From the NCBI GenBank assembly GCA_964464595.1, contig CAYXGW010000013.1:10886-74885 (forward strand): a DNA stretch of 64,000 nt. The letters run 5' to 3'. Below are positions 27,482 to 35,056 of this stretch, piece by piece (the stretch's first letter is position 1; the number at the start of each line of letters is the position of its first letter). The notes under the pieces were generated by a model. It had not been told where the DNA came from. It worked only from the letters and a program-made list of their open reading frames with translations, and ran no database searches. This DNA is from JADFJB01 sp964464595 (lineage in GTDB: Bacteria; Zhuqueibacterota; JdFR-76; DREG01). A program made the position numbers and the translations under genes.

Positions 27482-27503
27482 TATTTGAACAATTGCTCAA
27501 ATA
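27482..27503. promoter_or_regulatory. ArsR/SmtB-type operator palindrome
   Basis: A 22-base near-perfect palindrome, left half TATTTGAACAA and right half TTGCTCAAATA, with two mismatched positions. It fits the ATA-TGAA...TTCA-TAT pattern of ArsR/SmtB/CzrA operators and lies 17 bases before the arsR-like start, so autoregulation is likely. Confidence 0.7.
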
Positions 27504-27519
27504 ACGAAATGGATATCAA

Positions 27520-27879
27520 GTGAAAGAGCTGACAACTGAAACATGTACACGACAACTAGTAGATATAGAAAAACTACAATCCCTCAGAAAGCAATTGCTA
27601 CAAAAAGATGACCTGGATAAACTTGCTGATCTTTTGAATATGGCTGGAAATGCAACCAGATTAAAAATGTTGTTTCTTCTTGTTCAAAGTGACGAGCTTT
27701 GCGTTTGTGACATGGCCGATATAATGGGAATGGGAGTATCTGCAATATCCCACCAACTCCGTAAATTACGCGATAGAGGCGTTATTCAACAGCGCCGTGA
27801 AGGGCCAACTATTTATTATCAAATGATGCCCGGAATATTTAATGATTTGTTGGTTGAACTTTTTGAAATTGATGATTAG
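27520..27879 (+). CDS. ArsR/SmtB-family metal-responsive repressor
   Basis: A 119-residue winged-helix protein starting at GTG. NATRLKMLFLLVQSDELCVCDMADIMGMGVSAISHQL is the ArsR core: the ELCVCD motif at the recognition-helix side carries the two Cys that bind As(III), Cd(II), Pb(II) or Hg(II) in ArsR/CadC-type sensors, and ISHQLRKLRDRGVI is the DNA-reading helix and turn. Cys near the N-terminus (ETCTRQL) is a further candidate ligand, as in CadC. A palindromic operator lies immediately upstream and merT 14 bases downstream, so it probably represses this mer operon until metal binds. Confidence 0.93.
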   Translation: MKELTTETCTRQLVDIEKLQSLRKQLLQKDDLDKLADLLNMAGNATRLKMLFLLVQSDELCVCDMADIMGMGVSAISHQLRKLRDRGVIQQRREGPTIYYQMMPGIFNDLLVELFEIDD

Positions 27880-27893
27880 CAGGAGACTGAATC

Positions 27894-28235
27894 ATGAAAA
27901 ATTCGATGATTAATGGTGGCACTATCGTCACAGGGGTTCTTGCTTCGGCATGCTGTTTTGGACCATTGGTCCTCACATTTTTGGGAATCGGAGGTGCAGC
28001 GTTTGCGATTGCCCTTGAACCCTACCGGCCTTTTTTCATCGGTATTACGGTGGTTTTTTTAGCTGTTGGATTTTACTTCGCCTATCGATCTCAACGAGAT
28101 GTTGAATGTGCGCCGGGGGAAGTTTGCCAGACACCACAGAGCCGGCGAAACCAGCGCTCGATGTTATGGATCGTGGCGCTCATAGCAATAATTCTTGTCG
28201 CATTTCCATACATTTTGCCCTATTTACCTTTATAA
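27894..28235 (+). CDS. merT: MerT-like mercuric ion transporter
   Basis: A 113-residue inner-membrane protein with three predicted helices. The first helix has the signature Cys20-Cys21 pair (ASACCFGPLVLTFLG), followed by LEPYRPFFIGITVVFLAVGFYFAYR, which is strongly MerT-like. A second Cys pair (CAPGEVC, about residues 75-81) lies in the cytoplasmic loop, where it passes Hg(II) to MerA. The gene is between the ArsR regulator and a MerP-like lipoprotein, as expected for a mercury-uptake and reduction operon. Confidence 0.93.
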   Translation: MKNSMINGGTIVTGVLASACCFGPLVLTFLGIGGAAFAIALEPYRPFFIGITVVFLAVGFYFAYRSQRDVECAPGEVCQTPQSRRNQRSMLWIVALIAIILVAFPYILPYLPL

Positions 28236-28288
28236 ATGAAAATCCAAAACCAAAAAAAAATAGACAATATCTAAAAGGAGAATTAATC

Positions 28289-28624
28289 ATGAAACGGAAT
28301 CTTATATTAGTATTTGTATTGCTCGGATTGTTAGCAGTATTCGGCTGCTCGGGTAAAAATTCCGAACAGGAGTTGACTGCAAAGGTTGATAACACCTCGA
28401 CCAAAGTTATTACTTGTGACGTGGAAGGTATGACATGCGCAGGTTGTGAGATCAATGTTAAAATGGCAGTCAATAAGCTCGATGGCGTAAAAGAAGTCAA
28501 AGCCAGTTTTGCCGATGGCACAGCCGAGGTGACAGTGGATCCTGAAAAAGTGAGTGAGCAGGATGTAATTGACGCTATCAATAAAATGGGTTACAAGGCG
28601 AAAAAAGCTGATTCCGGAGACTGA
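28289..28624 (+). CDS. MerP-like HMA-domain lipoprotein
   Basis: A 111-residue protein from ATG 28289, preceded by AAAAGGAG. The N-terminus is a lipoprotein signal (LGLLAVFGCSG), so it is anchored in a membrane and faces the periplasm. The HMA domain carries GMTCAGCEINVKMAVNKLDGVKEVKASFADGTAEV, with the Cys-x-x-Cys metal site. Periplasmic MerP normally hands Hg(II) to MerT; this one is tethered by lipid. It belongs to the operon that starts at 27520. Confidence 0.92.
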   Translation: MKRNLILVFVLLGLLAVFGCSGKNSEQELTAKVDNTSTKVITCDVEGMTCAGCEINVKMAVNKLDGVKEVKASFADGTAEVTVDPEKVSEQDVIDAINKMGYKAKKADSGD

Positions 28625-28695
28625 TTCTATAAAACTGCAAAATTGGGATTTATGTATAATAATAAATAGTAATGCAATATTAAGGAGAGTTCATA

Positions 28696-28998
28696 ATGAA
28701 AGTCGAATTGATCTTCGATAGTGATTGTCCTAATGTAAATGAAGCCAGATTACAATTACAACTTGCACACAAACAAGCAGGGGTTACGCCGTCATGGTTA
28801 GAATGGGATCGTGCAGACGAAAAAAGTCCAGCCTATGTTAAAAAGTACGGTTCACCGACAATTTTAGTCAATGGGCAAGACGTCGCAGGAGCCATTGAAT
28901 CTTACGGGGCGGATTGTTGCCGCCTTTACCTTGATGACGAAGGAAAATTTAAAGGCGTTCCATCTGTGGATGTCATTGTGAAAGCCTTTGTATTATGA
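28696..28998 (+). CDS. Small thioredoxin-like protein of mer operon
   Basis: A 100-residue thioredoxin-fold protein. FDSDCPNVNEARLQLQ has a single Cys in the position of the redox motif; the cis-Pro segment is GSPTILVNGQDVAGA, and a CC pair (ADCCRLYL) comes after. Similar small proteins occur in mercury and arsenic operons, and some relatives carry selenocysteine at the first Cys. Here all are ordinary Cys codons. The most likely role is thiol delivery or metal exchange in the cytoplasm; no signal peptide is seen. Confidence 0.78.
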   Translation: MKVELIFDSDCPNVNEARLQLQLAHKQAGVTPSWLEWDRADEKSPAYVKKYGSPTILVNGQDVAGAIESYGADCCRLYLDDEGKFKGVPSVDVIVKAFVL

Positions 28999-29019
28999 AA
29001 ATCAAAAAAAGGAGATAAA

Positions 29020-29604
29020 ATGTTAAGAAGAATTCTATTAGGCATGATCAGCACAACCCTGTTGATTTTAAATCTTCCACTCATTTCTCAGGCACAGATA
29101 CAAGAGGTATATATCGGTATACCCGGAATGACCTGAGGTGGCTGAGCAGAAAGGGTGCAGGTTGCCCTAAAACGCCTGGAAGGCGTTCAGGATGTGGAAG
29201 TTAGTTTAGAACATCAAAATGCTTTAATTATCTTAAAACCAGGAGAGATTCTCAACCCGGTGAAACTTAAAGAAACAGTAAAAGAGGCAAATTTTTCACC
29301 CCAGGATATTCACATTAAGGCAATAGGTGAGATTGTTGCCAACAATGTGAAGGAAACTGCCCAGGTTTCAGATCTGGCTTTTAAAATACCCGGTTCCGGG
29401 CAGATATTCCTACCGGTTTCACCGCCACCAAAAAAGTTAGACAAAGAGGAGGAACAAGCTGAAAAGGCCGATTTGTTGCCCAAATTACGAGAGGCATTCA
29501 AGGCGGGTAAAAAGAATTTTATCATTTCAGGCCAGGTTAACTATAATAAAGAATTGCCTTTGAGCCTTTGGATAGAAGAGTTTGAGGTAAGCGAGGAAAA
29601 ATGA
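29020..29604 (+). CDS. Probable double selenoprotein: exported MerP/HMA protein with U-x-x-U motif
   Basis: From ATG 29020 (site AAAGGAGATAAA) one frame runs 194 codons to TAA at 29604, interrupted only by TGA at 29134 and 29143. It reads signal peptide, then IGIPGMT-U-GG-U-AERVQVALKRLEGVQDVEV, so the TGA codons sit exactly at the two metal-binding Cys of GMTCxxC (residues 39 and 42). A stem-loop follows the second TGA. The paralogue at 35057 has CPFC at the same place and shares the roughly 90-residue C-terminal extension ending in a FEV strand. Clean conservation on both sides argues against a pseudogene. Selenocysteine insertion is inferred; no sel genes are in the window. Confidence 0.8.
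29146..29175 (+). promoter_or_regulatory. Candidate bacterial SECIS stem-loop
   Basis: AGGG (29152-29155) pairs with CCCT (29165-29168) around a nine-base loop that contains GGU at 29160-29162; bacterial SECIS loops typically carry such a G-U in the apical loop. The loop begins about 15 bases past the second TGA, near the short end of the usual range. Confidence 0.45.
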
Positions 29605-29663
29605 ACATTCAAATGTGTTTTATAATTCATTAACCTCAAGGACAGCAAAGGAATTGTAATTAA

Positions 29664-30053
29664 ATGAAAACACTTATTTGTCCAACATGTGGTTGTTCGC
29701 TGGTTCGGCTAGGAATCAGCAACGATAAGGCGACTACTTACAGCTATGACGGCAAAGAATACTACTTCTGTTGCCAGGGCTGCACGGATCTTTTTACTGC
29801 CGACCCGGAACAACACCTGCAACGTACGAAGGATTTAGTTGTGTGCCCAACCTGTTTGGCGGAAAAACCACCACAGTCGGCATTTACATTCGAATATGCC
29901 AAGCAGGAAGTGCACTATTGTGGTTGTCCGTATTGCCAAGAAGAGTTCCTGAAGGACCCTGATTTTTACATTAAACGTTTGGAAGGCACCATACCAAATG
30001 AGGGCGCCGTTCTTGATCATGAAGGAGGTTCTGTTAGACCTGAGAAAAGTTAA
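29664..30053 (+). CDS. Tandem TRASH/YHS-like Cys-rich protein
   Basis: A 129-residue cytoplasmic protein with two related Cys-rich units. Unit 1: CPTCGCSL to YYFCCQGCTDLFTADPEQHL. Unit 2: CPTCLAEKPPQSAF to VHYCGCPYCQEEFLKDPDFYIKRL. The pattern of Cys pairs followed by an aromatic, F and a short acidic helix is that of TRASH/YHS metal-binding domains. Such domains bind or sense soft metals. It lies 60 bases after the Sec-HMA gene and 58 before the oxidoreductase, inside the mer operon, and is probably a cytoplasmic Hg or Cu carrier. Confidence 0.82.
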   Translation: MKTLICPTCGCSLVRLGISNDKATTYSYDGKEYYFCCQGCTDLFTADPEQHLQRTKDLVVCPTCLAEKPPQSAFTFEYAKQEVHYCGCPYCQEEFLKDPDFYIKRLEGTIPNEGAVLDHEGGSVRPEKS

Positions 30054-30110
30054 AATGAATTGAGAAGGTGTGCTTAGGTTTTTTATTTTGAACAGCGAAA
30101 GGAAGCGTAT

Positions 30111-31466
30111 TTGGACAAGAAATATGATCTCATAGTGATTGGGACCGGCGCGGCGGGATCTACAGCAGCTTACGAGTGCCGATCGGCCGGATGGGAAGTG
30201 GCGGTCATCGATTACCACCCCTTCGGGGGCACCTGTGCGGTGCGAGGCTGCGACCCGAAGAAAGTGCTCGTTGGTGCCGCCGAACTGATTGACTGGCAAA
30301 ATCGGATGGCGGAAAAAGGAGTTGTTCAAAATGGTAATGTGATTCAGTGGTCGGAATTAATGCGCTTTAAACGAACGTTCACTGATCCTGTTCCGGGGGA
30401 CAGCGAGAAGGGATTTTTAGAGTCTGGGATCGACATATTCCATGGTCGGGTCCGATTCGATGGGCAGACTACATTAAAAGTGGGAGAGGATACGTTAATT
30501 GGGCGGCATGTGTTAATTGCATCGGGGGCAATGCCCGTTAAGTTGAATATATCTGGTGAAGAATACATTACCATGAGTGACCAATTTCTGGAAATCCGGA
30601 GTCTCCCACAAAGAATTGTTTTTATAGGAGGAGGTTTTATTTCTTTCGAATTCGCTCATATAGCATCACGTGCTGGCGCTCAAGTTTGTATTCTCCACAG
30701 AAGTGATCGTCCCCTCAAAGGGTTTGATCCTGATTTGGTCAATCAATTAGTGCAAGCAACCAGGGATATTGGCGTCGATGTTCGGTTAAATACTGCTGTA
30801 ACAGCCATCGAAAAAGAAGCCGGGAATTTGGTTGTGTCTACATCTGAAGGTTTTGAAGGAAACAGGCTCAAAGCTGATATGGTCGTGCATGGTGCGGGAC
30901 GAGTACCGGAGATTGAAGATCTGGAACTGGAAAATGCAGGCATAAAAAGCGACAAGAAAAAAGGAATCATGGTCAATGAATACCTGCAAAGTGAATCCAA
31001 TCCCGCTGTATATGCCGCAGGTGACGCGGCAGCTACCAAGGGGCTGCCACTGACGCCTGTCGCCGGTTTGGAAGGACATGTTGCGGCAAGAAACCTGTTA
31101 AAAGGCAATCAAATAACACCGGATTATACAGGTGTACCGTCAGTAGTTTTTACAATTCCACCCCTGGCGTCAGTAGGATTGACTGAACAAACAGCAAAGG
31201 ATAAGGGCTTAAAGTTCAAAACCAATCACCAGGATACATCCGGTTGGTACTCCTCTCGTAGAGTTGCAGCGAAATGCTCCGCCTTCAAGACTTTAATTGA
31301 AGAAAGCAGTAATCGCATTCTCGGAGCTCACCTGTTAGGCCCTCATGCTGAAGAAGTAATAAACCTCTTTGCAATTGTCATGCGTAATGGACTTGGTTCA
31401 GACGAAATCAAAAAAATGATCTACGCCTATCCGACGAGCTCATCTGATATTAGTTATATGGTATAA
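30111..31466 (+). CDS. MerA/glutathione-reductase-like flavoprotein disulfide oxidoreductase
   Basis: A 451-residue TTG-started enzyme. FAD site GTGAAGSTAA at about residues 11-20; the redox motif GGTCAVRGCDPKK has Cys42 and Cys47; NAD(P) site GGGFISFEFAHIASRAG; second FAD motif VYAAGDAAA. The usual His-Glu pair of glutathione reductase at the C-terminus reads YAYPTSSSDISYM, so the His is replaced by Tyr, which is also the MerA residue type. It lacks the N-terminal HMA and the C-terminal Cys pair that define MerA. As the only reductase of the operon it is the best candidate for Hg(II) reduction. Confidence 0.82.
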   Translation: MDKKYDLIVIGTGAAGSTAAYECRSAGWEVAVIDYHPFGGTCAVRGCDPKKVLVGAAELIDWQNRMAEKGVVQNGNVIQWSELMRFKRTFTDPVPGDSEKGFLESGIDIFHGRVRFDGQTTLKVGEDTLIGRHVLIASGAMPVKLNISGEEYITMSDQFLEIRSLPQRIVFIGGGFISFEFAHIASRAGAQVCILHRSDRPLKGFDPDLVNQLVQATRDIGVDVRLNTAVTAIEKEAGNLVVSTSEGFEGNRLKADMVVHGAGRVPEIEDLELENAGIKSDKKKGIMVNEYLQSESNPAVYAAGDAAATKGLPLTPVAGLEGHVAARNLLKGNQITPDYTGVPSVVFTIPPLASVGLTEQTAKDKGLKFKTNHQDTSGWYSSRRVAAKCSAFKTLIEESSNRILGAHLLGPHAEEVINLFAIVMRNGLGSDEIKKMIYAYPTSSSDISYMV

Positions 31467-31589
31467 ACCAAGGAATTTCTACCCTTTCATGGAAAAATTA
31501 TAAATATACTAGACCCACAAGTATCTCTGACTCACCGATTAAGCCACATGCATCAGGTAAAAATTCGAAAAGAATTAAAATATAAAAAA

Positions 31590-31625
31590 ATATGGAACCC
31601 CGTACCTAGATAAAGACTGTATAAG
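31590..31625 (+). promoter_or_regulatory. Possible MerR-family half-site and promoter
   Basis: ACCCCGTACC (about 31598-31607) equals one half of the classical mer dyad, and TATAAG follows at about 31619. The expected second half (GGTACGGGG) is absent, so only weak support. Confidence 0.25.
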
Positions 31626-31630
31626 CTATT

Positions 31631-32056
31631 ATGGAGACGAAATTGAAAACTTTAACGATAGGCCAGTTAGCCAAAAAGACGCAGGTGAATGTTGAAACAG
31701 TCCGCTATTATGAGAGACGAGAGCTACTGCCGGAACCACCCCGGCGGGACTCGGGGTATCGCATTTACTCAAATGAAGATGTAAAGCGTATCCAATTCAT
31801 CAAAAGCGCTAAGGAATTGGGCTTCACACTTAATGAAATATTGGAACTTTTTTCATTGCGGGTTGATCCGGATACAAACTGTGAGGACGTAAAAGAGTTA
31901 GCGGAGACCAAGATAAGCGATATAGAGAAAAAGATTGAAGACCTGGGCCGCATGAAGCAGGCGCTGACAAAACTATCTATAGCTTGCCACGGGAAAGGCC
32001 CCACCGGCGAATGTCCCATTCTGGATGCACTTGAAGGAGAAGATAACGATGAGTGA
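31631..32056 (+). CDS. merR: MerR-family Hg(II)-responsive activator
   Basis: A 141-residue MerR. The HTH is IGQLAKKTQVNVETVRYYERRELL followed by the wing GYRIYSNEDVKRI. The metal site is unmistakable: Cys84, Cys119 and Cys128 in CHGKGPTGECPIL, with exact spacings of 35 and 9 that equal Cys82, Cys117 and Cys126 of Tn501 MerR. It should bind Hg(II) with three thiolates and activate by DNA distortion. It begins the second mer module and stands in front of the second merT. The first module uses an ArsR regulator, so two sensor types occur side by side. Confidence 0.94.
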   Translation: METKLKTLTIGQLAKKTQVNVETVRYYERRELLPEPPRRDSGYRIYSNEDVKRIQFIKSAKELGFTLNEILELFSLRVDPDTNCEDVKELAETKISDIEKKIEDLGRMKQALTKLSIACHGKGPTGECPILDALEGEDNDE

Positions 32057-32122
32057 ATTTACAAACGTTGAGAATATTTTGGTTTTTTGGTGATCTCTAT
32101 TACTAATTGAAGGAGAGGAGTT

Positions 32123-32623
32123 ATGAACACATGTTTCACCATACCGGTTGATCAAACTGCTTCTAACTCGCACAAACAAGCTAAGGAATGCTGTTCAGCG
32201 GATCGAAAAATTCCGCAAACTGTAGCCGATGATGCTGTTCCCTGGGCAACATCACAGAAAAAACGAGTAATAAAAATTGGCAATTTAAAGTCAACGATCA
32301 CGGCGGTCTTGTCAGGCCTTCTGGCTTCTTCATGCTGCATTGTTCCGCTGGTTATCATCTTCACCGGAGTCGGGGGTGTGGGTCTTATGGCGCTGGCTCG
32401 GGATTACCAGTGGCTCACGATTCCTCTCGGCCTTTTTGCCTTGGCTTACTCGTACTACTCCTATTTCAGGAAAAGGAAGAGCTGTGAGACCGGGTCCTGT
32501 ACAATCAAAGGCAAACGTTCTAATTTAATAGCCCTTGTTATTTCGACTGTTGTTGTGTCTTTTGCGATGTTGGGAGTCATATTCCCATCCATGCTATATG
32601 CTTTGTTAAGACTTATTGGTTAA
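32123..32623 (+). CDS. MerT-like transporter with Cys-rich N-terminal extension
   Basis: A 166-residue protein. Three membrane helices carry the SSCCIVPLVIIFTGVGG signature of MerT. Unlike the first MerT it has an extra 55-residue soluble N-terminus with a CC pair (AKECCSADRK), and a loop with Cys (SCETGSCTIKG). The extension may bind metal before transport. It is 66 bases past merR and 24 bases before the outer-membrane protein gene. Confidence 0.88.
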   Translation: MNTCFTIPVDQTASNSHKQAKECCSADRKIPQTVADDAVPWATSQKKRVIKIGNLKSTITAVLSGLLASSCCIVPLVIIFTGVGGVGLMALARDYQWLTIPLGLFALAYSYYSYFRKRKSCETGSCTIKGKRSNLIALVISTVVVSFAMLGVIFPSMLYALLRLIG

Positions 32624-32647
32624 AAAAGATAATTTGGAGAAAATAAA

Positions 32648-33466
32648 TTGAGGATACGACAGAACTTTATAATCGCCGTTTTTTTTATTGCCATAACCTA
32701 TATTGGATTTCCTATTCCCACAACTGCCCATGAACCTTTATTTGGACTTGGGCCTCATACCGTTGGTCAATTTGCCTGGGCTTTGGAATCAGAATTTGAA
32801 CATAGCCATGGGGTCTGGGCCAATCATTTTGAATTAATCTATGGTATAACACCAGATTTTGCCGTGACAGCGGCTTTACCCTATGTATTTGAAAATGAAA
32901 ACGGTGAACCCGGTTTCGCTGATTTTGGTATTCGAGGAAAATATCGCTTTTATCGTCGAGATTATTTAAATGGCAGTGATGGATTTGCAATCCATTGGGG
33001 AATCAGATTTCCCAGTGGAAACCACCTTGAGAATCGTGGTAGTGGAACCACTGATTATTTATTAGGACTATCATTTGGTCGAGAATCGCGGAGACACTAC
33101 GCATTTGCCGATGTGCGGTATCAGATCAAAGGCTCGTTAGATAACCTAAAACGGGGCAACGCTCTTCACTTCGATGTAGCTTATGGCATTCGTCCATTTC
33201 AATTAGAATATCTGCAACCAGACTTGGTTCTTCTGGTTGAATTGCTTGGCGAAGTGGGCGGCAGAAATTCTTTGAACGGAACTGAAGATTTAAATTCAGG
33301 CGGTTCGATAATCAGTATAGCGCCTGGATTTCTACTGAGCTACCGAAACGTCATGATTAAGGGCGGTGTGAAATTTACAATGCTGGAAAACCTTAGTGGC
33401 CTGCAAGACAAACCCGATGCGGAGCTTGTTTTGGGCTTTGAATTACATATGCCGCCATTTAAGTAA
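32648..33466 (+). CDS. Predicted outer-membrane beta-barrel protein of mer module
   Basis: A 272-residue exported protein starting at TTG. A signal peptide ends near PTTAHEP. The rest is alternating aromatic/polar strands with a terminal strand ending in FELHMPPFK, and IHWGIRFPSGN and GIRGKYRFY are typical of the MetA-pathway/transporter-like barrel group. His residues near the mature N-terminus (HEP, HTVG, EHSHGVWANHFE) could bind metal. Its place between merT and HMA genes suggests passage of metal or of its ligands across the outer membrane. Confidence 0.72.
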   Translation: MRIRQNFIIAVFFIAITYIGFPIPTTAHEPLFGLGPHTVGQFAWALESEFEHSHGVWANHFELIYGITPDFAVTAALPYVFENENGEPGFADFGIRGKYRFYRRDYLNGSDGFAIHWGIRFPSGNHLENRGSGTTDYLLGLSFGRESRRHYAFADVRYQIKGSLDNLKRGNALHFDVAYGIRPFQLEYLQPDLVLLVELLGEVGGRNSLNGTEDLNSGGSIISIAPGFLLSYRNVMIKGGVKFTMLENLSGLQDKPDAELVLGFELHMPPFK

Positions 33467-33506
33467 TGAAGTGATTTATTAACAAACTCAAAAAGGAGAC
33501 TCTAAA

Positions 33507-33863
33507 ATGAAAAATCATAAAATATTCTTGATCAGTATATTTCTTTCAGCACTAACTTTGCTCGGAACGGTAGTCTTTGCCAGTGAACGGCAGAAAGTCA
33601 CTCTTAGAGTGGATGGTCTTGCGTGTCCATTTTGTGCCTACGGAATGGAAAAAAAATTAAAACGTATTGAAAACCTGGAGGATTTGGATATTAAAATAAA
33701 TGAAGGTCTGGTGATTCTCTATTTCAAGGAAGGAACTAAAATTGATCAAGAGCTTATCACTCAGAAAGTAAAGGAAGCTGGTTTTACGCCGAGAGAACTG
33801 AAAATAGAGGATGAGTCCAAACCGGTCGGGCAACAAAATGCCATCAAAGGACAAAAGATTTGA
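33507..33863 (+). CDS. Exported HMA-like protein with CPFC motif
   Basis: A 118-residue protein with a signal peptide ending VVFASE. The HMA fold reads VTLRVDGLACPFCAYGMEKKLKRIENLEDLDIKI, so the metal site is Cys-Pro-Phe-Cys, a thioredoxin-like pair in place of the usual Cys-x-x-Cys of MerP. It is a paralogue of the 35057 protein but lacks the C-terminal extension. Probably periplasmic metal binding. A second HMA remnant follows the TGA stop directly. Confidence 0.88.
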   Translation: MKNHKIFLISIFLSALTLLGTVVFASERQKVTLRVDGLACPFCAYGMEKKLKRIENLEDLDIKINEGLVILYFKEGTKIDQELITQKVKEAGFTPRELKIEDESKPVGQQNAIKGQKI

Positions 33864-34078
33864 CTCAATATCAAAGGCATGTCTTGCAAAAGGATGTGCC
33901 TCCAGAGTAAAGACTAATCTGAATGATTTGAAATGTGTAAAGGATGTCGAGATAGATTTATCTGCTAGAAAGCAAGTTTCATCTGAACCAACGAAAATAT
34001 AGATCATACAAAATTTGTTAAAGCAATAGAGAAACTTGGATTCAAAGCCACTGTGTCTAATGAAAAGAATAGGTAGTA
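33864..34078 (+). pseudogene. HMA-domain remnant with two frameshifts
   Basis: Directly after the stop of the CPFC protein come fragments of another HMA domain: NIKGMSCK in one frame; GCASRVKTNLNDLKCVKDVEIDLSARK after a shift at the AAAA near 33888; and HTKFVKAIEKLGFKATVS after a second shift near 34000. Joined they give a normal GMSCKGCA-type domain. It has no start codon of its own and is decayed. Confidence 0.8.
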
Positions 34079-34135
34079 TTCGAATCCTTGCAAGGCAAAT
34101 GGAATGTAAACTAAATTCAAAAAAGGTGAAATCAC

Positions 34136-35041
34136 TTGAAAAACAAATATCGCAAATTATTAGTAAGCTTTATAGTTTTTGTATTATTGTTTGCAGCGCA
34201 TCAAGTATTGGCCCAAGGGCCACCCATTAATACAGATACCCCCATCATGCTTGGCTTGGAGGGCGGCGGAATCCGCACATTTGCAAAATTCGTGCGAAAG
34301 GCAACTATTTTGCAGGATGGCAAAGACATTACCGATGAAATGGACCGTCGGGTCACCGTTCGGATTACGCCGGTCGCAATCCCTTACAATTTGTTCAGCG
34401 ATAAATTCCAGGTTGGTGTTATTCTCCCGTTTATGAACATCAGTTTCAAATCAAGCACCCAGGATATTTCTAACTCTGGGATTGGGGACATCCGTATTTT
34501 TGCAAAGTATCTGGTCTATCAGCTCGACCGTAAACAAGAGACGATCCGGATGGCGTCAAAAGTCGGAATCAAACTGCCCTCCGGTGATGAGGAAAAAAGT
34601 CCTGCTTTGGGATCAGGATCGACTGACTATTTCTTTTCCAGTGTGTTGGGGTGGATCAAAGGCAGGTCAGGCGTCTATCTGGAAGGGATTTACAATTTGA
34701 ACACTTCTGATAACCAGGTCGATTTCGGGAATAGTATTTCTTATAATCTGGCCATTGGCTACCGGTTACTACCAGCCGTGTACGAGACTTATCCCTCTCC
34801 CCAACTCAACGGGTTCATGGAAATCAATGGAATCACAGCAAGTAAAAATCGAGTGGCCGGGCAACTGATAAACGACACGGGTGGTACGACGATCTTTCTG
34901 TCACCCGGATTACAGTACGTCGGCGGTCGGCGTTGGTTGATTGAAGCAACCTGGCAATACCCAATCATCAACGAGCTCAACGGTGTTCAAATTGCTACTG
35001 ACTGGACTTTTTCATTGGGAACACGAATATTACTATTCTGA
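34136..35041 (+). CDS. Outer-membrane transporter-like protein (MetA-pathway type)
   Basis: A 301-residue protein starting at TTG, with a signal peptide ending HQVLAQ. The mature part shows strands and motifs of the transporter/MetA-pathway-of-phenol-degradation barrel group: GLEGGGIRTFAKF, FQVGVILPFMNI, GIGDIRIFAKY, GIKLPSGDEEKSP, and a terminal strand ending TWTFSLGTRILLF-like. Such proteins sit in the outer membrane; substrate is not known. It lies between two HMA genes and likely serves metal or metallophore traffic in the same operon. Confidence 0.78.
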   Translation: MKNKYRKLLVSFIVFVLLFAAHQVLAQGPPINTDTPIMLGLEGGGIRTFAKFVRKATILQDGKDITDEMDRRVTVRITPVAIPYNLFSDKFQVGVILPFMNISFKSSTQDISNSGIGDIRIFAKYLVYQLDRKQETIRMASKVGIKLPSGDEEKSPALGSGSTDYFFSSVLGWIKGRSGVYLEGIYNLNTSDNQVDFGNSISYNLAIGYRLLPAVYETYPSPQLNGFMEINGITASKNRVAGQLINDTGGTTIFLSPGLQYVGGRRWLIEATWQYPIINELNGVQIATDWTFSLGTRILLF

Positions 35042-35056
35042 AAGGAGTGACAAACC

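Noticed and set aside
33861..33863. TGA between the CPFC protein and the HMA remnant as another Sec codon
   Set aside because: It is not at a Cys position; the frame downstream is broken by two further shifts, so it is an ordinary stop.
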